From positions 124,001 through 188,000 of the forward strand of contig JBKBNY010000003.1 of the NCBI GenBank assembly GCA_046295175.1: a stretch of DNA of 64,000 nucleotides, in the 5' to 3' direction. Below the pieces are notes generated by a model, which was given only the letters and a program-made list of their open reading frames with translations, was not told where the DNA came from and did no database searches. The DNA is from JALOLV01 sp046295175 (GTDB lineage Bacteria; Bacteroidota; Bacteroidia; Cytophagales; Spirosomataceae). This document shows, piece by piece, positions 33,770 to 43,768 of this stretch (position 1 is the stretch's first letter; each line of letters begins with the position of its first letter). Made by a program: the position numbers and the translations under genes.

Positions 33770-34056
33770 TTAAATACAAAACCACCCAAACCGAAAAATG
33801 GAACCTGATAGAGTTTGAGCTTGAGAATACCCTCGAACCCGCCGATTTGAAGCGAATGGAGCTGCCCGATATTAAGAAGTTTTATAACAAAGGAGTAATT
33901 ATTTCGGGTAGAGGGCCTATCTGGCTTTATGGTGTGCTGATACATCATTTTCACCCCACAAAGTTTGTGGCAACTTTTGAGCCTCGTATTAATGCAGGGG
34001 TTGTCATTGAGAGCCATTCGACTGATTTTCAGATTGGGGATTTAATTGAACTTTAA
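33766..34056 (+). CDS. csx3: Csx3 (Crn3) ring nuclease
   Basis: The 96-aa protein is a clear Csx3: GVIISGRGPIWLYGVLIHHF followed by HPTKFVATFEPR and a C-terminal GDLIEL. Csx3 proteins degrade cyclic tetra-adenylate, so this gene would switch off the signal made by Cas10. The His cluster at residues 60-63 is where family metal/catalytic histidines lie. No AAA or CARF fusion is present. The start overlaps the preceding stop (ATGA), placing it within the effector operon, and it pairs logically with the Card1/Can2-like nuclease at 43,769. Confidence 0.9.
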   Translation: MIKYKTTQTEKWNLIEFELENTLEPADLKRMELPDIKKFYNKGVIISGRGPIWLYGVLIHHFHPTKFVATFEPRINAGVVIESHSTDFQIGDLIEL

Positions 34057-34217
34057 GTTAAGTTTCGTAAGCCAACAATCAATGCATTATTGAATTAATA
34101 CACATAAAAAGCCGATTTTTAATTAGCATTTATCTGTGTTTGGATATGAGCAATCTCCATATTTAAAATAGCGTAATTCGTTGATTGTCAAATTATTAAT
34201 TTATTAATAAATTGTAT

Positions 34218-34886
34218 ATGAGCAAATTCAAATCAATTTTTGAGAATGGTTTCAAAACCTACAGGTATTTACCATTAATTGTGATTTTGGTGCCGCTGAT
34301 TGTCTTTTTTGTGTTTAATTATTACATTAAACTCCCTGATAAAACCACATTTTGGGATAAAGTGATTGACCCAGCTTTGTCGGTATCTGGGTTTATACTT
34401 CCAGCTTTTATTTGGTTGTACTATATCTTTAACAAAGATTGGAAAGATGGTCTTCAAAAAAGATTAAATGTACACTTGGTGCTAAATCAGAATTATGTTT
34501 TGTCTTGTTTTGAGTCAAATCTTTCGAGCGAAGGAGACATCAGAAACTGGGGGCAGCAGATTAGTTCTCAAATGGTAGGAGGGGGCAACCTCTCTTTTTT
34601 GCCATATATTAACACTACTACCGCCGTCGAACAAAAAGATAAAGTAAGAAATGAGTATTTTTTATTGTACGAAATCACTTTTTATTTGAAATTTGATGAA
34701 GAAGGGGAGTATGTAGTAGCAAAAAATAACCCTGCAAATATTAATAAAGATGAATACTTGATATGGATTGATAATAATTACGATTCGCCTGGCAATAAAG
34801 AACTCAGAATCGAACCAAGAAAAAAACCAATAAGTATTAACGAAGCCTTAGAGATTTACCAAACAGTACAAAGTCAAGCAACCTAA
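34218..34886 (+). CDS. Unknown two-helix membrane protein in type III operon
   Basis: From the ATG at 34,218 (a TTG six bases earlier is less likely) the protein has 222 aa. Two membrane helices are visible: residues ~18-36 (LPLIVILVPLIVFFVFNYY) and ~52-71 (ALSVSGFILPAFIWLYYIF). The remaining ~150 residues are soluble and hydrophilic, with EGDIRNWGQQISSQMVGGGN and a final INEALEIYQTVQSQ. No family recognised, and no CARF or SAVED motif seen. It lies between csx3 and cas6 in the same direction, 160 bp after csx3 and 5 bp before cas6, so it is part of the locus. It may be a membrane effector or anchor; this is inference. Confidence 0.7.
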   Translation: MSKFKSIFENGFKTYRYLPLIVILVPLIVFFVFNYYIKLPDKTTFWDKVIDPALSVSGFILPAFIWLYYIFNKDWKDGLQKRLNVHLVLNQNYVLSCFESNLSSEGDIRNWGQQISSQMVGGGNLSFLPYINTTTAVEQKDKVRNEYFLLYEITFYLKFDEEGEYVVAKNNPANINKDEYLIWIDNNYDSPGNKELRIEPRKKPISINEALEIYQTVQSQAT

Positions 34887-34891
34887 ACCCC

Positions 34892-35659
34892 ATGCCCCAA
34901 CTACCCGCAATCCTCGTTAGATTCTTAGAATATGAACTCCGCCCCGACCAAATCCAGAGCTTTAAAACGCTCATCAACAGCGTAGTTGAGGGGCAGATTC
35001 AGGAGTTTCACAATCATACAGGCGAAGGCGAGCAGACCCTCTTGGGTTATCCGTCTATACAGTATCGTTCGATAAAAACCGAGATGATACACGAATCTGG
35101 GTATCGAAAGTTTTTCTATCTGGCAGGGCTATTTGCGGTTGGCAAAGGGGTAGGGGTGGTGATGAATTTCTTGGAGTATGTCAGAGCCAATAATGCCCCC
35201 AGAATCTTGTTAGAGTTTGATATCGAAGATTATTCGGTAGAACTAAACCTATTAAACCAGCCCCAGAAATACAAAATAAACCATTGGTTGCCCCTCAATG
35301 TGAGCTACAGGGCCGATAACCACGAAAAAATTGATAATTTTAAAATCTGGACATCAAACCTAAGTATGGTTCAGCGGGTTCAATTTTTGGAGGGGATTCT
35401 GATGGGGCAAATCATTGATTTTTGCTACGCCATGGGCCACCAGATTCCTGAAAACCAACTGAAAGTTACAATACTCGATTACCACCAACTTGGTGCCAAA
35501 AACTTTACTAACAACGATAAAAAGGGCATTCACTTCGAGGCTTTTGATGTGATTTATGAAACCAACATCAGCCTGCCCGATTATATTGGCTTGGGCAAAG
35601 GCAAAAGCAAGGGCTTTGGCTGGCAAACCCAAACGCCTTTTCATTGGCTAAAAAGGTAA
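34892..35659 (+). CDS. cas6: Cas6-like crRNA-processing endonuclease
   Basis: A 255-aa protein. The N-terminal half has LLGYPSIQYRSIKTEMI, a strand pattern of Cas6 in Bacteroidota type III loci, and the C-terminal end has the glycine-rich loop YIGLGKGKSKGFGW of RAMP RNA-binding proteins. It should cut the 36-nt repeats of array 2. The catalytic His is not certain; candidates are in the helix after residue 25 (FHNHTGEGEQ). It starts 5 bp after the membrane-protein gene, and the RT gene follows after 55 bp. Confidence 0.75.
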   Translation: MPQLPAILVRFLEYELRPDQIQSFKTLINSVVEGQIQEFHNHTGEGEQTLLGYPSIQYRSIKTEMIHESGYRKFFYLAGLFAVGKGVGVVMNFLEYVRANNAPRILLEFDIEDYSVELNLLNQPQKYKINHWLPLNVSYRADNHEKIDNFKIWTSNLSMVQRVQFLEGILMGQIIDFCYAMGHQIPENQLKVTILDYHQLGAKNFTNNDKKGIHFEAFDVIYETNISLPDYIGLGKGKSKGFGWQTQTPFHWLKR

Positions 35660-35714
35660 GAGCTGATACAGTAATGCTGTTCTTTGACGTATTGTATGCT
35701 AAATATTAAAAAAT

Positions 35715-36770
35715 ATGGCGAATCTGAACGACCCCCAGATGCTTTTTAAGCTAAAAGCAAAGTTGTTTTGTAAAATAAATTCGACTGAAAAATTAGCTTC
35801 TTTGTTTGATTCCTCGGTCGATTTTTTATTAGAAATTGCAGAAAAACCTTTTTATAATGAGTTCAAGATACCTAAAAAATATGGCGATGGATTTCGGTAC
35901 ATCGAAGACCCAGAAGATTCTTTAAAATCCATCCTCAGAATCTTGAATGAGTATCTTCAGGTTGTTTATTTTGGGGTTCGTTCGGAGGCTGCCTACGGTT
36001 TCTTGATAAGCCCTCCTTTTGATATTGCCCCCAGAAACATTCGGAGTAATGCCCAAAGGCACTGCTCAAACGAATGGATGCTCAATGCCGATTTCCGTGA
36101 TTTCTTCCATCAAATAAAATACCAAGAAGTTCACGATATTTTTAGCTGTCCGCCATTCAATTTTTCGGATGAAATCGCCACAATCCTTACTAAACTTACT
36201 ACCTATAAGGGGCGGCTACCGATGGGTTCGCCAACTTCGCCAGTTTTATCAAACTTTGCCACTCTACTTTTAGACCAAGACCTAACCAAACTATCAAACC
36301 AGCAAGCATGGGTTTATACCCGATTTGCCGATGACCTGACGTTTTCATCGCATAAACCTATAGGAATCGAAGATTTTCAGAAAATCGAGTATGTGTGTAC
36401 TGGTTATGGCTTAGAGTTTAACCCCAGCAAAATAAGATTTATACCACCACACGAGCCAAAGGTGGTTACGGGCTTGGTCGTAACCGATGGGGTAGATATA
36501 CCATCGGAATATTACAAAAGCCTGAAAAAAGAAATTGAAAAACTCAGGACTGTTCTGCAGATTCATTTCAGAAATGGCTCACAACCCACAAAATGGCTTA
36601 CAACCTATCAGCAACAAATTGAGGGTGGTATTGAATTTATCAAACAAATAAAGACCGCCGATAGCCCCAATTATAAAAACATCAGGAGAATGTATGATAA
36701 AACCCTCCAAGAAACCGAACAATATGAGCCTATCGGTTGGATAGAGTTCGGATACCTTGATTTTATTTAA
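35715..36770 (+). CDS. CRISPR-associated reverse transcriptase (stand-alone)
   Basis: A 351-aa reverse transcriptase with all core motifs: motif A Asp126 (LNADFRDFFHQI), motif B (LPMGSPTSPVLSN, residues 168-180) and motif C FADD at residues 204-207 (YTRFADDLTFS). There is no intron maturase or Cas1/Cas6 fusion. It sits 21 bp upstream of cas1, so it most likely serves spacer acquisition from RNA, as shown for RT-Cas1 systems elsewhere. A retron is unlikely because no msr/msd-like region adjoins and the neighbours are cas6, cas1 and cas2. Confidence 0.93.
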   Translation: MANLNDPQMLFKLKAKLFCKINSTEKLASLFDSSVDFLLEIAEKPFYNEFKIPKKYGDGFRYIEDPEDSLKSILRILNEYLQVVYFGVRSEAAYGFLISPPFDIAPRNIRSNAQRHCSNEWMLNADFRDFFHQIKYQEVHDIFSCPPFNFSDEIATILTKLTTYKGRLPMGSPTSPVLSNFATLLLDQDLTKLSNQQAWVYTRFADDLTFSSHKPIGIEDFQKIEYVCTGYGLEFNPSKIRFIPPHEPKVVTGLVVTDGVDIPSEYYKSLKKEIEKLRTVLQIHFRNGSQPTKWLTTYQQQIEGGIEFIKQIKTADSPNYKNIRRMYDKTLQETEQYEPIGWIEFGYLDFI

Positions 36771-36790
36771 ACATATCAATCCTATCGGAT

Positions 36791-37777
36791 ATGCACCTTG
36801 TACTCGATACCAAAGGCATCAATCTGAAAGTTCGGAAAGGGTGCTTTCATCTTCAAACCGATAAACACGAAAGGCTCATTGGCCCACAAAAGCTGACGAG
36901 CATTTCGATAACTGCCCAATGCTGGATTAGCTCCTCGGCTATCAGATTGGCCATCCAAAACAAGATTCCGATTTATTTCCACGATGGGTTGGGCAGTATC
37001 GAAGGGCGGCTTTGGAGTGCTTCGTTTGGGCATTTGGCCACTAACCGAAGGCAACAAGTGCTTTTTGCTCTCGATTTACGCTCAACAGCATGGGTAATTG
37101 AACTATTTGAGCATAAAACCAACGAACAAATCGAGAACCTCAACTACCTGAAATCTCGAAAGATTGCCCATAGTAAGTCTATTGATGAAATAATCCTAAA
37201 AATGAAAACGGTTTTGGCTGACTTCATACAGTTTGCCGACAAACCCCTAACCGAATGCTCGGCTTCGTTGATGGGCAAAGAAGGCACATTGGCACGATAC
37301 TACTGGCGGGCGGTTTCGGAGGCAATGCCCGATGAGTTCAGGTTTGAAGACCGCAACCGCCGCCCCGCCCACGACCCCTTCAATGCTGCCCTCAATTACC
37401 TTTATGGGATACTCTATGGGCATATCGAGAACGCCCTCTTTGTTGTGGGGCTCGACCCCTACTTAGGCCTCCTCCATGCCGATGAGTATAACCAACCTAC
37501 ACTGGCTTTTGACCTCATTGAGCCTTTCAGACCTTGGATAGACAGGATGCTTATGCAGGCTATTTTGAGAAACGAAGTAAAGCCTAATTTCTTCGAACCC
37601 AAAAACAATGGGGTTTGGCTCAGTAGGGCGGGCAAGCAGTATTTTATTCCGCTTTTTGATAAATTTATGAACGAAAAAACAATCTTTTGTGATAAGATGC
37701 TCAAGCGGACTTCGCATATTTATCGATTTGCTTTTGAATTATCAAAAACACTCACTAATTTCGAGACAAAGCCATGA
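36791..37777 (+). CDS. cas1: CRISPR integrase Cas1 (type III, RT-linked)
   Basis: The 328-aa protein has MGKEGTLARYYW with the active-site Glu, GLLHADEYNQPTLAFDLIEP with the active-site His, and the acidic FDLIEPFRP segment. Sequence is distant from the I-B Cas1 at 1,278. It lies between RT and cas2 with a 4-bp overlap (ATGA at 37,774), so translation is coupled. It would integrate DNA, or RNA that the RT copies, at the 5' end of array 2. Confidence 0.96.
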   Translation: MHLVLDTKGINLKVRKGCFHLQTDKHERLIGPQKLTSISITAQCWISSSAIRLAIQNKIPIYFHDGLGSIEGRLWSASFGHLATNRRQQVLFALDLRSTAWVIELFEHKTNEQIENLNYLKSRKIAHSKSIDEIILKMKTVLADFIQFADKPLTECSASLMGKEGTLARYYWRAVSEAMPDEFRFEDRNRRPAHDPFNAALNYLYGILYGHIENALFVVGLDPYLGLLHADEYNQPTLAFDLIEPFRPWIDRMLMQAILRNEVKPNFFEPKNNGVWLSRAGKQYFIPLFDKFMNEKTIFCDKMLKRTSHIYRFAFELSKTLTNFETKP

Positions 37778-38070
37778 TTGTGATTGCATGTTATGACATC
37801 GAAAACGATAAAATAAGAGAACGAGTAGCCAATAAGTTATTAGATTTTGGGCTTGAGAGAATCCAATTCTCGGTTTTTGTGGGACCTCTCAATAGATTTC
37901 AATTTCAAAAACTGAGAATTGCCATCGAAAAAATTTTAAGTGGCTACCCCAAAAGTAATTTATTGATTATACCTCTATCGGGTTTTGGTAAAAGTAATGT
38001 GTATCATTGTGGAGATGCCGAACCAGACTGGGAGTATCTTACGGGTAAAAAACTAACCTTAATTTTATAA
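37774..38070 (+). CDS. cas2: CRISPR-associated protein Cas2 (type III, RT-linked)
   Basis: A 98-aa Cas2: MIVIACYDIENDKIRERVA gives the first strand and Asp, IQFSVFVGPLN the second strand. It overlaps cas1 by 4 bp and is followed by the leader and array 2. Sequence differs from the I-B Cas2 at 2,317, which lacks this N-terminal pattern. Confidence 0.95.
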   Translation: MIVIACYDIENDKIRERVANKLLDFGLERIQFSVFVGPLNRFQFQKLRIAIEKILSGYPKSNLLIIPLSGFGKSNVYHCGDAEPDWEYLTGKKLTLIL

Positions 38071-38182
38071 AAATGTGGATAAAATGTGAATTATTTTTTC
38101 TGATTGGCAAATTACCTTGATTCTAAAAACAACTCAAATATGTCTAAGTACTTATCAATCAGGTACTTAACTCAAATACAGG
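38071..38182 (+). promoter_or_regulatory. Leader of CRISPR array 2
   Basis: This 112-bp AT-rich leader has a distinctive arrangement: direct repeats ACTCAAATA at 38,132-38,140 and 38,170-38,178 flank an inverted repeat TAAGTAC (38,145-38,151) / GTACTTA (38,163-38,169). The second direct repeat ends 4 bp before the first CRISPR repeat, so the motif could be the integrase anchoring site. The promoter itself was not resolved. Confidence 0.65.
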
Positions 38183-41100
38183 ATAGAAATGAAGACCAAT
38201 ATTTAAGTGGATTACGACGTGTCGTTTGTGATGAAATCAATACACTTTTGAAATAGAAATGAAGACCAATATTTAAGTGGATTACGACTTTTACAAATTT
38301 GTTTATTGAATTGATGGCTATAGAAATGAAGACCAATATTTAAGTGGATTACGACATTCAAGTTTGAATCGAACCATACAGGTTCAAAAGATAGAAATGA
38401 AGACCAATATTTAAGTGGATTACGACAGTAGTAGAGTTATATACTTCTACTTCTAATAAATATAGAAATGAAGACCAATATTTAAGTGGATTACGACACA
38501 TTGTTCTATTGTTTTTCTACTATATTTATTTACATAGAAATGAAGACCAATATTTAAGTGGATTACGACTTTCTCCTAATTTCGATTTAATCCATCCTGT
38601 TCATAGAAATGAAGACCAATATTTAAGTGGATTACGACAGAATCAACTATACTAAATTCATAGCTCCAATAAGCATAGAAATGAAGACCAATATTTAAGT
38701 GGATTACGACATTTTGCGTTCTCAAATTCCACGCTTCTGTATTTTATAGAAATGAAGACCAATATTTAAGTGGATTACGACAGGTTGCAATTGGGTGTAA
38801 AAACACACTTTCTTTAGATAGAAATGAAGACCAATATTTAAGTGGATTACGACAAAACATTCGCCTTTATCACTATATATTCTTAATAGAAATGAAGACC
38901 AATATTTAAGTGGATTACGACATTAGGGAACAGTTCTCCCAAGTTTTGAGAGGGATAGAAATGAAGACCAATATTTAAGTGGATTACGACATATTTATTT
39001 GTAAGCAAACTTGCTATGCTAGATAAAATAGAAATGAAGACCAATATTTAAGTGGATTACGACACATGGGACAGACACAATGTGTCCCTTTTGGTTATAG
39101 AAATGAAGACCAATATTTAAGTGGATTACGACTATCTCGGCCAAAGATGGCAATTCTCTTTTGGTATAGAAATGAAGACCAATATTTAAGTGGATTACGA
39201 CATTTGGGTCTGCTGGACGGCCTAAATTTGGCATTATAGAAATGAAGACCAATATTTAAGTGGATTACGACAATTATTATGATATGCTTGATTTGCAATA
39301 TCAACGGATAGAAATGAAGACCAATATTTAAGTGGATTACGACTTTCAACAAACTGATATTCACCTTTAGAATTTAATATAGAAATGAAGACCAATATTT
39401 AAGTGGATTACGACAAAAATTCTTTACTTAAAAGAAGTTTCATGTTTATAGAAATGAAGACCAATATTTAAGTGGATTACGACACCATATTTTTCTACTA
39501 TGATGTCAGTATTATAATAGAAATGAAGACCAATATTTAAGTGGATTACGACAAAGAAAATTATTTACTTAATGTTCCTAAATAAGTAAATAGAAATGAA
39601 GACCAATATTTAAGTGGATTACGACATAATGGTTACAGATAATTCAACACCTTTCTATAGAAATGAAGACCAATATTTAAGTGGATTACGACAGAAGTGT
39701 AGAGCTTTTTCAAACCCATCTTCCATAATAGAAATGAAGACCAATATTTAAGTGGATTACGACTTTTGCACTTGCGTTTCATCCGATTTTAGATTATAAA
39801 ATAGAAATGAAGACCAATATTTAAGTGGATTACGACCATTCTGTTGCGTAATAAAGCTGCTGAATAATATAGAAATGAAGACCAATATTTAAGTGGATTA
39901 CGACATTCTACCTCCTCGTTTTGGTCATTTACCAATTTAATAGAAATGAAGACCAATATTTAAGTGGATTACGACATGTAATAATAATAAGTCAGAAATT
40001 TTTGAATTATAGAAATGAAGACCAATATTTAAGTGGATTACGACAATCATTCCGAGAAGTTGTGTAGTTATACCATAGAAATGAAGACCAATATTTAAGT
40101 GGATTACGACATTTATTTACAGTTTTTTCTTTTTTCTTTTCTACAGATAGAAATGAAGACCAATATTTAAGTGGATTACGACCTTGCTGTTCGGTTAGCT
40201 CGTAATTAATTCCGATAGAAATGAAGACCAATATTTAAGTGGATTACGACCTACTCGTTCATTTCTTCTTGTTTGTCGTAATGAATAGAAATGAAGACCA
40301 ATATTTAAGTGGATTACGACTTTTTTGTGTCTATTTCTGACACTTTAGGTGTCAGTATAGAAATGAAGACCAATATTTAAGTGGATTACGACATCTGTAT
40401 AATTAGATTCCGCAACAAAATCTGAAATAGAAATGAAGACCAATATTTAAGTGGATTACGACATAAGCATTAAATGAGGTTTTTCTTGCTGCTCTTTTAT
40501 AGAAATGAAGACCAATATTTAAGTGGATTACGACTTAACAACAGGTTGTTTTTCTCCATTTTCATCAGAATAGAAATGAAGACCAATATTTAAGTGGATT
40601 ACGACAAACCAACTTGCGATTCTTACGCCATTTTTCATCTGATAGAAATGAAGACCAATATTTAAGTGGATTACGACCCTACTTTTTTTACTACGCAACC
40701 TTCCCAAATTGTATAGAAATGAAGACCAATATTTAAGTGGATTACGACAAAAAACTCATAAAATTCGTTTACTTCTTGATATACAATAGAAATGAAGACC
40801 AATATTTAAGTGGATTACGACAACTTCTTCTCCTGTAGAGGGATTTACTTTTGGGCATAGAAATGAAGACCAATATTTAAGTGGATTACGACATCTATTA
40901 CTTGTAGAAAATAATCTTTATTTAATAATAGAAATGAAGACCAATATTTAAGTGGATTACGACAGTTTGTTATCAAGATATTCAAAAATATCTGTTTATA
41001 GAAATGAAGACCAATATTTAAGTGGATTACGACTCACTAATAACAGCACCGTCTGGGAAGCTGGCAATATAGAAATGAAGACCAATATTTAAGTGGATTA

Positions 41101-43675
41101 CGACATTTTGATTGTATTGTTCATCAATCGTAGGAAAATAGAAATGAAGACCAATATTTAAGTGGATTACGACATTTTCTGCCCATGCTTTAAGACGCTC
41201 CTCCAAAGATAGAAATGAAGACCAATATTTAAGTGGATTACGACATTGATTGAAGAATCTTTTGTGTAATCAGACAAAAATAGAAATGAAGACCAATATT
41301 TAAGTGGATTACGACATAGCTTGAAGCATCTTCTAAAGACACTACAACCCCAATAGAAATGAAGACCAATATTTAAGTGGATTACGACATCTTTGGTGTA
41401 CTTGGCACGAATGCCGTTTGAGTTTATAGAAATGAAGACCAATATTTAAGTGGATTACGACCTATTTTTAATATAAACCCAATCACCTACTAATATAGGT
41501 ATAGAAATGAAGACCAATATTTAAGTGGATTACGACAAATCTGTTTGATTTTGCAATTTCTTCTTCAAATAGAAATGAAGACCAATATTTAAGTGGATTA
41601 CGACAAATTATGAAAAATCATATTCTCTTGCATCTTCTGAATAGAAATGAAGACCAATATTTAAGTGGATTACGACTTTAGTTTGTGTAAGTTCTTCCCC
41701 TGTTTGATAGAAATGAAGACCAATATTTAAGTGGATTACGACATTGCTTGTAGGTTGTTCCATTTACAACTTTGTCTATAGAAATGAAGACCAATATTTA
41801 AGTGGATTACGACAAAATTTTGTTTTTCTTTTTTTCTCCTAACTTGGAATAGAAATGAAGACCAATATTTAAGTGGATTACGACCGTTAATAGTGCCTTT
41901 TCCAGCACCTTGGGCTCCAATAGAAATGAAGACCAATATTTAAGTGGATTACGACAGTGATATAACATCCACCTAAACCATCCAAATTATAGAAATGAAG
42001 ACCAATATTTAAGTGGATTACGACATTGTAAGTAAGTGTTCGACTAAAATCGTCGTATTATAGAAATGAAGACCAATATTTAAGTGGATTACGACATAGT
42101 GCTGCTGAAGTTGGGAGAAAAACTTACCTATAGAAATGAAGACCAATATTTAAGTGGATTACGACAGATAAGCCATTCTTCTCTGAAGGTGCTCCTATCA
42201 ATAGAAATGAAGACCAATATTTAAGTGGATTACGACATCATAGTTTTGAAATTTGACATTGTCGACTCCGGATAGAAATGAAGACCAATATTTAAGTGGA
42301 TTACGACTTTTTCAGAGATTTTAGTAACATCGTTTTAACTTATAGAAATGAAGACCAATATTTAAGTGGATTACGACATCATAGTTTTGAAATTTGACAT
42401 TGTCGACTCCGGATAGAAATGAAGACCAATATTTAAGTGGATTACGACAGTTTTGTCGCATTTGCCTCATAGTTATTGTTTCCTATAGAAATGAAGACCA
42501 ATATTTAAGTGGATTACGACATTGCTGCCGTTAAAACAGCAACGGAAAATACACATAGAAATGAAGACCAATATTTAAGTGGATTACGACAGCCATCTAT
42601 GAGCAATGTGGTTTTTTTTCCAAAAAAATAGAAATGAAGACCAATATTTAAGTGGATTACGACAAACATGATAAAAAGATACGCCACAAAAAAGATAATA
42701 TAGAAATGAAGACCAATATTTAAGTGGATTACGACAGTGGCACAAGTCGGTAATTTGTAAAGCTACCAATAGAAATGAAGACCAATATTTAAGTGGATTA
42801 CGACAGTACTTTCGCTTGTTCGTCATCATTTCCACCCTATAGAAATGAAGACCAATATTTAAGTGGATTACGACAGTACTTTCGCTTGTTCGTCANNNNN
42901 NNNNNNNNNNNNNNNNNNNNNNNNNNNNNNNNNNNNNNNNNNNNNNNNNNNNNNNNNNNNNNNNNNNNNNNNNNNNNNNNNNNNNNNNNNNNNNNTCATT
43001 TCCACCCTATAGAAATGAAGACCAATATTTAAGTGGATTACGACAAACATTTTCAAAAACGTATTTCGAAATTTTTCCTATAGAAATGAAGACCAATATT
43101 TAAGTGGATTACGACAGTACTTTCGCTTGTTCGTCATCATTTCCACCCTATAGAAATGAAGACCAATATTTAAGTGGATTACGACAAACATTTTCAAAAA
43201 CGTATTTCGAAATTTTTCCTATAGAAATGAAGACCAATATTTAAGTGGATTACGACAAATAATGGAACTATGTCCCACGTAGCTCTTTTCAATAGAAATG
43301 AAGACCAATATTTAAGTGGATTACGACATTTAGCTTGAGAGGATGCTCAAATGCTATTGATAGAAATGAAGACCAATATTTAAGTGGATTACGACATATC
43401 TTTGACGAATACTCTGTGTCGATTCCTCATAGAAATGAAGACCAATATTTAAGTGGATTACGACAGCAGCTTTTCGGTGGGCAGCTTATCCATCTCTAAT
43501 AGCAATGAAGACCAATATTTAAGTGGATTACGACAGTTCAAAGTTTTCAAATCCAGCCTCATCTCCAAATAGAAATGAAGACCAATATTTAAGTGGATTA
43601 CGACAGAGTTCTAACTTTGGTGGAGTCTTGTGTGAATCCATAGAAATGAAGACCAATATTTAAGTGGATTACGAG
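38183..43675 (+). CRISPR. CRISPR array 2, type III, 77 visible repeats of 36 bp
   Basis: I located 77 repeat starts; the unit begins ATAGAAATGAAGACC and ends AAGTGGATTACGAC, with a period of ~70 bp and spacers mostly 31-38 bp. The first repeat is 38,183-38,218. The copy at 43,499 has ATAGCAATG and the last copy (43,640) loses its final C, so the right end is the old end. A 100-N gap interrupts one spacer, so true length is unknown. The spacers look AT-rich, and 59 of 76 begin with A. Duplicated spacers cluster near the gap. Confidence 0.99.
42896..42995. other. Assembly gap of 100 N
   Basis: The gap lies within a spacer that begins AGTACTTTCGC (full copies at 42,805-42,838 and 43,116-43,149). 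It likely marks a collapsed tandem duplication in the array, so the number of repeats here is not reliable. Confidence 0.98.
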
Positions 43676-43768
43676 CCTTACAAAAGTGATTATGGGTTTT
43701 AAAAACTCTGTCAGAATTGATTTACCGCAATTGATATATAAATTGTTATCCAAAACCATACAAAAACT

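Noticed and set aside
35715..36770. RT as part of a retron or group II intron
   Set aside because: No msr/msd-like inverted repeat or intron domain V seen nearby, and the flanking genes are cas6, cas1 and cas2.
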